Source: Diadema setosum
Lineage: Eukaryota; Echinodermata; Echinoidea; Diadematoida; Diadematidae
Assembly (NCBI GenBank): GCA_033980235.1
Contig: CM067079.1
Span: 30,308,647-30,372,646 of the forward strand
DNA: 64,000 bases
Direction of reading: 5' to 3'
Position numbers and translations under genes: made by a program. Numbering within the stretch: position 1 is the first letter of the stretch; every line of letters starts with the position of its first letter. The notes beneath the pieces were generated by a model. The model was not told the DNA's origin. It was given only the letters and a program-made list of their open reading frames with translations, and did no database searches. Of this stretch, positions 1-10,617 are shown one piece after another.

Positions 1-37
1 GAAATTGACAAATAAGCCGTAAGAAAAAGAATCTTAC

Positions 38-257
38 CGGGAATGTTTCCCAACAGAGGCCAGCCCGGCGGGCCAGGAGGGAGTGAGTACACCGCTGACG
101 GGTTCCCCGCAGTCTTCTTCGACGGACGCCGAGTAAACACGAACGCCGCCAGGAGAGCAAAAGCCACCCCCGCAGTGCTGGCCGTAACGAAGGAGAAATC
201 CGTACTCCCTACGGGGCTCTGAAATGCACACACAGATATACCCATCAGCATTTCCAT
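38..257 (-). CDS. Cytochrome P450, first coding exon (N-terminal anchor and hinge)
   Basis: Read from 257 down to 38, this exon encodes 73 complete codons plus one base and ends at a consensus donor, G|GTAAGA (GT at 37-36). Residues about 22-41 form a hydrophobic membrane anchor. They are followed by RR (43-44) and KK (47-48), then the hinge PPGPPGWPLLGN (60-71), which is diagnostic of microsomal P450s, especially the CYP1/CYP2/CYP17 group (clan 2). The product would be an ER-anchored heme monooxygenase; the heme and oxygen-binding regions lie left of the window. The chosen ATG at 257 is followed by two more in-frame Met codons, and an in-frame TGA lies near 330 upstream. A caution is the acceptor-like tract ending at 219, so the true exon start could be there. 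The exon is GC-rich against AT-rich flanks. Substrate and subfamily cannot be told from this part. Confidence 0.85.
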
Positions 258-584
258 GATAAAAGTCGATATGAAGAAAGCAAAATCAGTTAAAATCAGA
301 TTTTCCGAAGCTGCCAAGAAACAGAATAGTTTTCACTTTTTCATTTTTTCATTTTTTTTTTTGAAATATATCAATAGACATTAGTTGTGGCAAAGTAGCA
401 ATACAATTCGTATGGAGAGAAGTTAGCAATGACAGATTGCATGGTGAGGTTTGCTGTGGCCGTATCTTCTTCTTTGGTGTATCGATAACATTACTGAAGT
501 CAACGGAATACCGAGGCAGGGTGAGGTATATACATTATCTAACTATCTTATGTATCGAATACTATATCGATGTAGGTAAATAAG
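258..584 (-). promoter_or_regulatory. Upstream flank of the P450 exon, probable 5' UTR and promoter side
   Basis: This is sequence 5' of the P450 start codon. It holds an A/T homopolymer at about 338-362 and an AT-rich tract near 363-375. No convincing TATA box or initiator can be fixed, so the transcription start is unknown. The label rests only on position. Confidence 0.3.
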
Positions 585-589
585 TAGAT

Positions 590-590
<1 letters not shown>

Positions 591-626
<36 letters not shown>

Positions 627-709
627 GTAGATATAGACGGATACAGATTTGTATATACATTGTATAGTGACAAACATCGATATTTGAATTGAATTGAATT
701 GAATTGAAT
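591..709. repeat. Microsatellites (GATA)n and (GAATT)n
   Basis: A run of about nine GATA units lies at 591-626 and five GAATT units at 684-709. Both are simple tandem repeats without coding potential. Confidence 0.9.
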
Positions 710-878
710 ATGATTATAGACACATTGTATTTTTTCTAGATGTTCCATTGTACGTGTAGTATTATAATTCTTTCTATCTATCATTATTTTTGCACCTTTA
801 TCTCTCTGCCTCAAAGAAGAAGAAGATATTTTGGGATAATCTACGTCTTACTGTTAGATCCATTTAAATGATGATGAC

Positions 879-879
<1 letters not shown>

Positions 880-935
<56 letters not shown>
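880..935. repeat. (AAT)n microsatellite
   Basis: About 17 near-perfect AAT units. It directly abuts the 3' tail-like sequence at 950-1010, which suggests it arose as the tail of a retroposon copied from the minus strand. Confidence 0.9.
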
Positions 936-938
<3 letters not shown>

Positions 939-1375
939 AACAATAATAATGATAATAGTAGTAATAGTACATTATAGCGCATGGTACAATAAAGTCTCTA
1001 AGCGCTTTACAAAAATTATTCCAATAATAACAGTTGCAAAATACTTGTAGTACAAATGATATAAAACACTACGATAAATTACAAAAGTATTATTGAAATA
1101 GATGCGTTTCGATTCTAGCCTTGCAGATCTCTTGAGCTGGTGCAGTTCGGGAAGAAATGGGGAAGTGTTCCAGAGGGTGGGACCATAACAGCGAGGGAAC
1201 TTGAGCCGTAGTACGGAGCAGTACGGAGTGTTCCAGCGGGGGACTTGAAGAAGTACATGTAGTTGGTGTTGTAATTGGAGTGTACGAGGAGGTGTGTAGA
1301 CGTGGATTATGTCAGATACTACATGTAGGATGGAGCTCCATCAGTGAGTGTTTTGTTGGTTTCAATACACTCGCA
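936..1375 (-). mobile_element. Retroposon-like 3' remnant
   Basis: Read on the minus strand, 950-1010 ends in AGCGCTTAGAGACTTTATTG...GCGC followed by a trinucleotide microsatellite. This is the same plan as the retroelement tails near 27.9 kb and 47.65 kb. The adjoining 1080-1370 block has a mid-repetitive look but no open frame. The left boundary is fair and the right boundary is guessed. Confidence 0.35.
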
Positions 1376-4300
1376 TATGATATTTCATTCATTCTAAATT
1401 TATAGATTTCATTCAGTTTAGATTTATGTCATGACTAGCGATCCCATGAAAGTAAGCCGGGATATTGTAATGTTATAGTTTCATTGTCAATTCATCATCA
1501 TCGAAACGACACACATGAGTAAGCTGAGTAGGGTATTGGTCCGAAAGACTGAAACTACCATGAACTTTACACGAGGAATACTGCATTCGACAGGACAGGG
1601 GCAGAAGTTCGGTCTTCATATAACTTAACTTCCTCATGTGGTAGGTATAGGCTGATACAAGGGTCAAGACTTGGAGAGTGATAACGGTCTCCCTTGCCCA
1701 TCGGGGAACGCTCTTCAATGTTTGCATTGCTCTTAAAGATGATCATATCATTATCACCGTAAAATACCAATTTTGACACCAGAGTCAAAAGAGGGGTCCA
1801 AGGTGAGACGGGAAGGATTCCAACGGCATACTCTCTACGCCATATAGGCTACAGTTATGAACTTAATGCAATTAGAAAACTTTTGGTACAGGCCTACAAA
1901 TCTCTTAATGTCAGAGTACGCTAAGTTTCTAATGCTATTGCTTGCTGGCCCTATCAAAAGGTAATTGCTGAATTGTGTGGTTTTTAACAAATTAACGAGA
2001 AGTTCGACATTTTCACCTATCTTGCACGAAAAAAAAAAATCTCATTCGATAAATGTTTACTTTCTTTCCATACTCCCTTGAATCGCTGATGATTAAGAAG
2101 ATGATATATCGAGCTCTAACACAGACGGTTACAATATAAGTGATACCGATCATCGACTATCAATAGTGTCATCTTTACATCACAATAGGAATTGCACGAC
2201 TAAAAAAAGTCTTCGTTCAAGGCAAACATCGAAAGATGTACATTGTTGTCATAAATGCTTTATATATTAGACAAGTAATGTGAAAGAAATCTCAGTGAAT
2301 GATTCAAATTTCTTTACACATCCAAAGTGCAACAGTTAGGGATCATCGCTGGTGATAGCATGGCTAGTATATAGCACAAACATTAGCATTATCACTGAAC
2401 TTGAAATCACCTAAATAGACTTTTCGATAATCCATGCTTTTAAGTCTATAACTCTTCTATTTTGACTATTTTGCTCCAAGAGGATCATTTTCTGTGTGTT
2501 CTCGTCAAAGTAACTTAAAGGACAAACCTTATAGTCAGTGTTTAATGGATATTTAGCGCAAGGGTGAGATGTGTGGACACAAAACGGTGCAATATGAAAT
2601 ACATCAATAATAAATGTACTTTATACATTGGCCGCGTCTGTCGTCCCTCCGTGCACGTGCTCGAGAAAACACCGGTAATGGCTATCAGCTATTAATTGAA
2701 AGAAATACACTCACACAAACACACATCCACAGTCGCACAGGTATACACGTGCGAACATCATTCCACAAAGGGTAAGGATTGCTAACATAAACACTAATAA
2801 CATTGACAAATACGCACTTTGCCCTCTGTATTTCAATGAGCCAAGTACGGCCCGATCACTGCTGATAGTATTCTACAGGGAGCAATGAGAACAAGATCTA
2901 GTCGTGTCTGGATTAGACTCGAAGTGTTGTCTAGATCGCCAGTATACTTTTGTCTCAAATGATTATATAAACGACATTATACATATGAAAATTGTGCTTT
3001 GATACTGGTGGTTTCCTCTATCCCCCCCCCCCACCCCCAGCCGCTTTATTCGTGATTACGGTTTAGTATGCAATTGTGTAAGGTTATCAATGCCAGTGGC
3101 AACCGTGGTTATTGATGGTACAAAACGAATGTTCTAATTAGATTTAGGCCCTACATTGTTTGCTTTATTTGAACACTATTTATTTTGTTACCGTACCTTG
3201 AGAAACTATACTGAAATACAACCAGGCCCTTATCAACATAAAATACATTAGTAATGTCGACTAATGTAAAAGTATCAACTACTGACTGTGTCCATGCCTT
3301 TAACAAAATCAAAGTATGATAGAGCTTCCATCAGATTATTGAAGGGGAAAAGCTTTTTGGAGAATCATCTGAAGCGAACGAGACGTCCTGTTCACCGCAA
3401 ATGGACATCCTCCTTAATTAACTAAGTGACAAAGACAGACACTGCGGTAAAAAATATTTTTCATTTTTTTTTCTATTTTTTTGCTTCGAGCGAGTGGTTG
3501 TGTCGAGTTAGATTGAGGTGAGTTGAGTTGTATCTATTTCCTCTTTATTTCGTCTTCCCGTAGGAAAAACACAGTCAATAAAACAAAATGTGCTAAGGAT
3601 ACAACAATAGAATGCAAAATTTGGCTTTCAGTACGAAATATAGCAAAGTTTATACGTTTTAAGGAGTAAATTCAATTCACTATTATGTACGATAATAATG
3701 CTATATTTAAAAAGAAGAACAAATGCGAAGATAATGTAAAGTTTATAGGTTCCCTTTCCGGCGAAAAACAAAACAAAACAAAACAAAACAAAACAAAAAA
3801 AAAAACAAACTCAAACAAAACTCTGAATCGAATCTTACATAAAGCCAAATGAATTATAAAAACGAATAATCAAACAAACAAAAAACGAAAAGCTCTCTTT
3901 TAGCTTTCCACATGCCTCAATTTGGAAATGTGGATATTAGACATTTAGAGTTTGTCCTAGATGAGGTTAATGAACATTCATCTGACTAGATTTGTCTGTA
4001 CTTGCGATATGATTCACATAAACAGAATATGAGAGGATCAGTGTCTTTACTGCACAAACGTCTTCTTTTGGTAATTGGATTCTTGTGAGAAAGATCTTAA
4101 GTGAGTGCACGAGTGAAATGATCACCTCAGCAATCCGATTCTTACCTCCATTATCCTGTTCTCTGCGCGAGTTATAGACATAGATGACAGTTAATGATTC
4201 GAAAAAGGGAGAGAGAGGAAGATCAGATCAGATCGCTTATCAATCGACTAATTGGGAGAGCTCCTGTCATCTGAGTGAAGTGCTGCGAATCCCCTTGGAT

Positions 4301-5340
4301 CTCCAGGGATCATCACCTGGATTACTCAATGCTCAAATTTTGGTGCGATATACCTTAATATATCCCCATACATTCGGGTACGCGGATGACTCTTTGCTAC
4401 TACAATCATGGCTTGGATGCAATATTTCTAACAGAGCACGATACTATTGTTCCGCTTACTTAACGTTTTGCAATTGCCCTGCGTAATCGACCATTTGGAT
4501 TGCACAACAGGGTTAGCTTGTTGAATATTCATAAAGAACTGTTTGATCCAGACCTCCAGTGAATGAGTCTCGAAGCCACGCCCCTGATCGTCTGAACCAA
4601 TCAGAAGTTGACTTCACGTGGGGCACTCGAAAGGTGCACAAACGCAGAATCAATAATAATCGTACTATATTATTGTGTGGTAGCATCTATTACGTGAACT
4701 TCCCAATGCCATTTGTGTTTTGGTCTCAAAAAGGTGAAAGATAAGGTCGCAGACCTTTTCTTTGCTTTGGCGGTCGCTTGGGAGCCTTTTGCATTACGCT
4801 GAATGGAAGTTCGCTGAGCCTCATCGGCGTACATTGTGAGCGAACCACACATCATGTCTAAAGTTTCAGACGTATCAAAAGAAAGAGGGTACAAGCATTG
4901 GGAATCAAGGGTTCATCTCACCTTTTTCATACATATAGGTGCCATATGCGGATCATAAAGCTACACGTACCTTGGAAAACAAATGCCATGTCTTTTGTGT
5001 GTAACAGCTAGTGTGTTAAGGACTATGACATTCCATCCTCCTCCCCTCCCCCCCCCCCCCGAATGACATAAAATCGTTCTCCCTATCAAAAACAAACACA
5101 CAAACAAACAAACTAACTAACTAACTAGACAATGCACTTTAGAACAGCTCGATATTTATGGCAATCAATTACGCATCCATCGTGGATTGTAGTTTCCTCC
5201 AAAGAACTACGTAATAGATATTAATTGCCTTCCTTGCCCATGTAGAGGGCGCTGCTAGGAGGCCGGAACCAGCTGGTGATCTCAAGACTGAAAGCCGTGC
5301 ATGGATGGACTTATCCTCAGAGCCACGTCAGCTAATCACG
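1376..5340. other. Intergenic DNA, no gene recognised
   Basis: Lies between the P450 5' flank and the 27-bp satellite. I see only simple tracts: poly-C at about 3021-3040, (AAAAC)n at 3764-3809 and (CAAA)n/(CTAA)n near 5095-5128. The small open frames in this stretch have no recognisable domain. Confidence 0.5.
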
Positions 5341-5344
5341 GGTG

Positions 5345-6990
5345 AGATCTTATGTCTAGCTCATCACGGAGGGACCTCATTTCTAGCTCATCAGGGAGAG
5401 ACCTCATTTCCAGCCCATCAGGATAATACCTCATTTATAGCTTGTCAGGAAGAGACATCATTTTTAGCTCATCGGGGAAGAGACATCATAGCTCATCAAG
5501 ACGAGACCTCACTTTGAACTCAGCAGGACGAGACTTCATTTTCAGCTCATCATGAAAATACCTCTTATTTCTAGCTCCTCAGGGAGAGACCTCATTTCTA
5601 GCTCATCAGGGAAAGACCTCATTTCTAGCTCGTCAGGGCGAGACCTCATTTCTAGCTCATCACTGAGGGACTTCATTTCTAGCTCACCAGGACGAGTCCT
5701 CATTTTATAAATCTTCAGAGTGCGATCTCATCTCTAGCTCATCAGGACATGTCCCCATTTCTAAATCTTCAGAGCGAGATCTAATTTCTAGCTCGTCAAG
5801 GAGAGACCTCATTTCGAGCTCATCACTGAGGGACCTCATTTCCTACTCTTTGGAGTTCCATCTCATTTCTAGCTCATCAGAACAAATACATCAATACAAA
5901 CTCTTTAGAGCGCGATCTAATTTCTAGCTCATCAAAGAGAGAGACCCCATTTCTAGCTCATCACTGAGGGACCTCATTTCTTACTCTTTGGAGTGCCATC
6001 TCATTTCTAGCTCGTCAAGACAAGTCCTCATTTCTGAGAGAGGCCTCATTTCTAGCTCATCAGGACAAATACATCAATACAAACTCTTCAGAGCGCGATC
6101 TAATTTCTAGCTTATCAAGGAGAGACCCCATTTCCAGCTCATCACTGAGGGACCTCATTTCTTACTCTTTATAGAGTGCCATCTCATTTCTAGCTCATCA
6201 AGACAAGTCCTCATTTCTGACTCTTCAGAGTGCGATCTCATGTCTAGCTCATCAGGAGGAGTCCTCATTTCTAAATCTTCCGGGGAGCGCAATCTAATTT
6301 CTAGCTCATCAAGGAGAGAACTCATTTCTAGCTCATCACTGAGGGACCTCATTTCTTACTCTTTAAAGTGCCATCCCATTTCTAGCTTATCAAGACAAGT
6401 CCTCATTTCTGACTCTTCAGAGTGCGATCTCATGTCTAGCTCATCAAGGAGAGACTCCATTTCTAGCTCATCACTGAGGGACCTCATTTCTTACTCTTCA
6501 GAGTGCAATCTAATTTCTAGCTCATCAAGGAGAGACCTCATTTCTAGCTCATCACGGAAAGACCTCATTTATACCTCTTCAGAGTGCGATCTCATTTTTA
6601 GCTCATCGGGGAGAGACCTCATTTCTAGCTCATCAGGGAGGTAGATCATTTCTAGCTCATCGGGAAAGACCTCACTTCTGGCTCATCTATGGAGAGACCT
6701 TATTTCTTGCTCATCAGAGAGAGACCTCGTTTCTAGCTCATCGGGACGAGTCCTCACTTCTAACTCTTCAAAGTGCGATCTCATTTTCAAGCTCAGCAGG
6801 GCGAGATCCCATTTCTAGCTCATCAGCAAAGTACCTCATTTACAGCTCATCAGGGTGAGACCTCACTTCTAGCTCATCGGGACGAACTCTCAGTTAAAAT
6901 CTTCAGAGCGCGATCTCATTTCTAGCTCAGGAGGGAGAGAACTCATTTCTAGCCCATCAGGGATCAAGACTTCATTTCTAGCCCATCAGG
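5345..6990. repeat. 27-bp satellite array with higher-order structure
   Basis: Roughly 60 degenerate units of GAGAGACCTCATTTCTAGCT plus CATCAGG. Several unit types recur in order: CATCACTGAGGG, then TTACTCTTTGGAGTGCCAT, then CATCAAGACAAGTCC, then CTCTTCAGAGTGCGAT. This gives a higher-order repeat of about five units. Because 27 is a multiple of 3, long frames stay open on both strands (plus 6240-6644 reads SSSSRRDLI repeats; minus 6155-6352 reads DELEMRS repeats). These are artefacts of the period and not evidence for genes. Confidence 0.9.
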
Positions 6991-7303
6991 GAGACGTCAG
7001 GGCAACGTCCAGAGAACAAAATTCCTTGCCTCGGGATTTACTACATGTAAGCCCCACACCTCAGGAGTCTTTCTCACGCTCTTGCATGGCAAGCCTCTCC
7101 GTACGCCTCATAACCCCCCCCCCCCCCCCCCCCCCACTAAAAAGACCAACAACAACGACATCACACACACACACACAAATGGATTTTCAACCATCCATAG
7201 AGTCAACTTTTGGGACAACTTTTATTTTATCAGAACGGGTAAAAATAGCAAAGTTAGTATGCAGTAAACTGTGCAATTTACAACTCTAAAATGCAAAAGC
7301 TCC

Positions 7304-7869
7304 TTAAAGGGAAGGTAAACCCAAAGAGCAATGTGGATTGAGTGAAAGCAGCAACATTAGTAGAACACATCAGTGAAAGTTTGAGGAAAATCGAACAATC
7401 GATGCAAAAGTTATGAATTTTTAAAGTTTTGGTGTTGGAACCGCTGGATGAGGAGACTACTAGAGGATATGACGTATGAGTGGACAACAATACAAAGAAA
7501 ATATAAAGGAAATTCAACAAAAATTCACTTTTCTAGAATTATGAAAGAGCAATGGACCAACCTCTTTCAGAAAGCAGGGGGAATAATTGCTACCCTTAAC
7601 ATATGTCAATATCAAGTTTATGGAATTTGTAATTTTCATGAAAAATTGATTTTTGTAGAATTTTCTATATGTTTTCTTGGTATTGTTGTCCACTCATACG
7701 TCATAACCTCTAGTAGTCTCCTCATCCAGCGGTTCCATCACCAAAACTTTAAAAATTCCTAACTTTTGCATCGATTGTCCGATTTTCTTCAAACTTTCAC
7801 TGATGTGTTCTCCTAATGTTGCTGCTTTCACTCAATCCACATTGCTCTTGGGGTTTATCTTCCCTTTAA
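7304..7869. mobile_element. TTAA-bounded inverted-repeat element (family A)
   Basis: The left end TTAAAGGGAAGGTAAAC is mirrored at the right end, and about 230 bp of each arm match in inverted orientation, including GAACCGCTGGATGAGGAG and ATGACGTATGAGTGGACAAC. TTAA flanks both sides. That fits a non-autonomous DNA element using TTAA targets (piggyBac- or Kolobok-like), but no transposase is present. A disrupted relative lies at 18745-19783 and shorter cousins at 31448 and 41916. Confidence 0.8.
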
Positions 7870-8647
7870 CCCTATTTTAACTGGGGGGGGGGGATCAAAT
7901 TGACATTTCGCGCCACGATTCCGCAACCCGCAAAGATTTTGCCGCGTCGTTTCATGACTTTTTTTCATTGAAGTCTCCCGCATATTTTGAGACCAAATTT
8001 GCAACTTCCGGTTACACTGTTCTGAAGTTACGCAATGTTTTGCATATGCATGTCAACCCGAAAACAGCTCAAATTCATGATATCTTGTGCAAATCCATTG
8101 CAAATTGTGTTTTTTGGTTTAATTGATATAAATTAGATTATTTCAACTTTTAACCATTGAAATTAATCAATTCTAATGTAGATAAGCTTGAAAAAGTGCC
8201 TGCAACAAATTTTGGCAAAAAAACAATAGAAAACAAAAGGTCGAAAAAACGAAAAAAATACAAAAGAAATTAACAAAACAATAAAAAACAAAAGAAATTG
8301 ATTTTGATTGTGCTATTCTTTTACAACAAAGTTGTTCGACGTGTCGTGAGGAACTCTGACACACAAATTTAGCAATCCTTCAGTCTTTTTAATGGAGTTA
8401 TAGGTGAAAATATGATTTCATGCATAAATTTGCATAATTAATCTATTAAAAATAGAAAGCCAATATTTTTCTATTGTATGACCATGTAATCTTGTAGTTG
8501 ACATCCGGTTCTATCTTCAGGCAAAATTTTGCGGCGATCGCGCGATCGGTGGCTGAGATCGGGGGGGGGGGGGGGGGGGGGGGGTGTCAAATTGCCCCCC
8601 CCCCAGTAAAAACTTGGTCTCAAATAGCCCAGTTAAAATAGGGTTAA
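7866..8647. mobile_element. TTAA-bounded element with G/C homopolymer ends (family B)
   Basis: Begins TTAACCCTATTTTAACTGGGG and ends CCCAGTTAAAATAGGGTTAA. Inside both ends lie poly-G/poly-C tracts and TCAAATTG. The right side carries GCGGCGATCGCGCGATCGG. A very similar copy lies at 61130-61924, and a diverged copy in the opposite orientation at 54308-55056. Its left TTAA is the same four bases as the right TTAA of the preceding element. Confidence 0.8.
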
Positions 8648-9579
8648 TGTTGGGGGGGGGGGGAGGGGGAGACACCATCCCTCTCACATCTCAGACTCGC
8701 TTGGTTGCTTCACTCAGTCTCTTGAATGGCGTTGATGCGCTGCACAATCTCACGCCTAGTCTGTCGTGCGCTCCATGGCCTTGACATCCCTGTATTTGAG
8801 GCACTCTAAACCAAGGAGGTATTATTAGTAAAAGTTGTACCAGGCTTGACTAATGTATTGTAGTTCCAACTTGATCTAACCAAGCAGTGTTGTGAATTCA
8901 CGCACATGACGCACACACACATACACACAGACATACACAAATAATCTGTGTTATTATCATTATTTGTCATCAATAACTTTTTTTATTTGACATCATGGGA
9001 AATTCTTACAGAGCGTGCAATGTAACAATTTTAACAATGTCATACACCCATCACGTGGACTGAAAACCCATTCCCCACGTGACCGAGTCCATTTAATCAG
9101 AGCAAACATGTCATGCATATCACATGATTCAATGTCGTCTTAATAAAAACTGTCTGCATTTGACAAACCATCAATTTTCACTCTTTTTGTTTCAAGAAAT
9201 ATGACTGTTGCATGAAGGCGCCTTGAATATTACTAATGACTTTCTAAGCTGAAGATATTATTCCAAAATGACATTTTTGACTGAAGTATAGTGAATTTTG
9301 ACCTTGACCTTTGACATGCTACCATTAGGCCTATCGTGTTCATGGAAAAACAGAAAGAAAGTGTTTCTCCATTTTACCCTGTCCATCACCTCTAACAATA
9401 CTGGACATTTCTCACCAAGGTGATAACTGTAAAATAACCTTTTTTAAAATTCTTCTTTCCTTTTTGAGAAAGTATAACTTTAGCACCATAAACACACTAA
9501 TTGCAGCGAAATAGATGTCTGTTTATATCTATACACTTCTTGGGAAATACAATTACCACTGGACATAAGGAATTGTATA
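8648..9579. other. Unannotated intergenic stretch
   Basis: Contains a poly-G run (8652-8670) and one half-site cluster TGACCTTGACCTTTGACA near 9300. No open frame or element boundary could be identified. Confidence 0.4.
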
Positions 9580-10386
9580 TATGGGTAATTCCATGAAGTT
9601 GGGGCAGTGTCCATGTAGCATCGTGATATTTAAAAAATACATTTCAGCATAACTCAATATTAATTATGCTATACATTTATTGTTTGTAGGCTCTACATTT
9701 GCATTGAGGACACACATTTTCCTGGAAATTTTGTGCCATTCAGACTCAATTTTGATGAAGTTTTTAAACAATATGTAACAGTGTCCTATAGCATCATGAC
9801 GTGTCCATGTAGCATTGTGATATTTTAAAATTTGGTCCTAAGAGACAAATTATGGCGATTAGCTTGACCAAAATTTGATGCAATATGCATATTTACAAGA
9901 TATGAATGAGATAGCTAAATATCTCAAATTTCCTGCACACAGTTTTAATTTTAAAAGAAAATTACAAAATGTATCACAATACTATGCGGTGTCCTTTTTT
10001 GTGACATTTGGTGGACACATATTGTGTAATTTTCTTGTAAAAGTAAAACTGTGGAAAGGAGAGTTAAGATATTTAGCTATCTGACTAATCTAGTAATTAT
10101 GCATATTATATCAAATTTTGGTCAAGCTAATTGCATTAATTTGTCTTTTAGGACCAGATTTTAACTATCACGATGCTACATGGACACGTCACGATGCTAC
10201 AGGACACCTTTACATATCATTTTAATAACTTCATCAAAATTGAGTCTGAATGGCACAAAATTTCCAGGAAAATGTACAGTCCCAATACAAATGTAAAGCC
10301 TATAAACAATATATGTATAGCATAATTAGTATTGAGTTATGCTAAAATGTCACACTTTGTGCCCCAACTTCACGGAATTACCCATA
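9580..10386. mobile_element. Long palindromic element, about 0.8 kb
   Basis: The left terminus TATGGGTAATTCC is matched in inverted orientation at the right terminus. Matching continues far inward: AACTCAATATTAATTATGC, TCATCAAAATTGAGTCTG and TTTTGGTCAAGCTAAT on the right arm all have partners on the left. A motif like GTCCATGTAGCATCGTGAT recurs several times, both direct and inverted. No coding capacity is seen. Probably a MITE with an AT or TA target. Confidence 0.75.
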
Positions 10387-10413
10387 TGTATGTGTGTGTG
10401 TGTATATACAGTA

Positions 10414-10617
10414 CTGTAAAACGAGGAATATTAGCGTGCATTTTAATTTTGTGAATTTCGCGAGCAGCAACATTCACGAAATTAAAATGCATGCAAAAGT
10501 TCTTGCAATAATATGCATTGAATGCCAGTGGTAAGTAGCAAAAATTTCATGCTGTGAGAAAGACCGTCGGCTCCAATTTGTGAAATTTTCATGCCGCGAA
10601 TATATCTTGTTTGACAG
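10414..10617. mobile_element. Small TIR element, TA target (family E)
   Basis: TA flanks an element starting CTGTAAAACGAGGAATATT and ending CTTGTTTGACAG. The interior repeats GCATGAAATTTT-like blocks and ATGCATTGAATGCCAGT. A related copy with the same interior (CACTGAATGCCAGTCG) lies at 33997-34213. Confidence 0.6.

Noticed and set aside
34..231. Minus-strand 65-residue ORF MCISEPRREYG...
   Set aside because: A shadow frame of the P450 exon; the P450 frame has the anchor, hinge and a matching donor.
868..1050. Poly-Ile ORF
   Set aside because: Translation of the (AAT)n microsatellite.
6155..6644. Overlapping 65- and 134-residue ORFs rich in Ser or Glu
   Set aside because: They read a 27-bp satellite whose period is a multiple of three; both strands are open for that reason alone.
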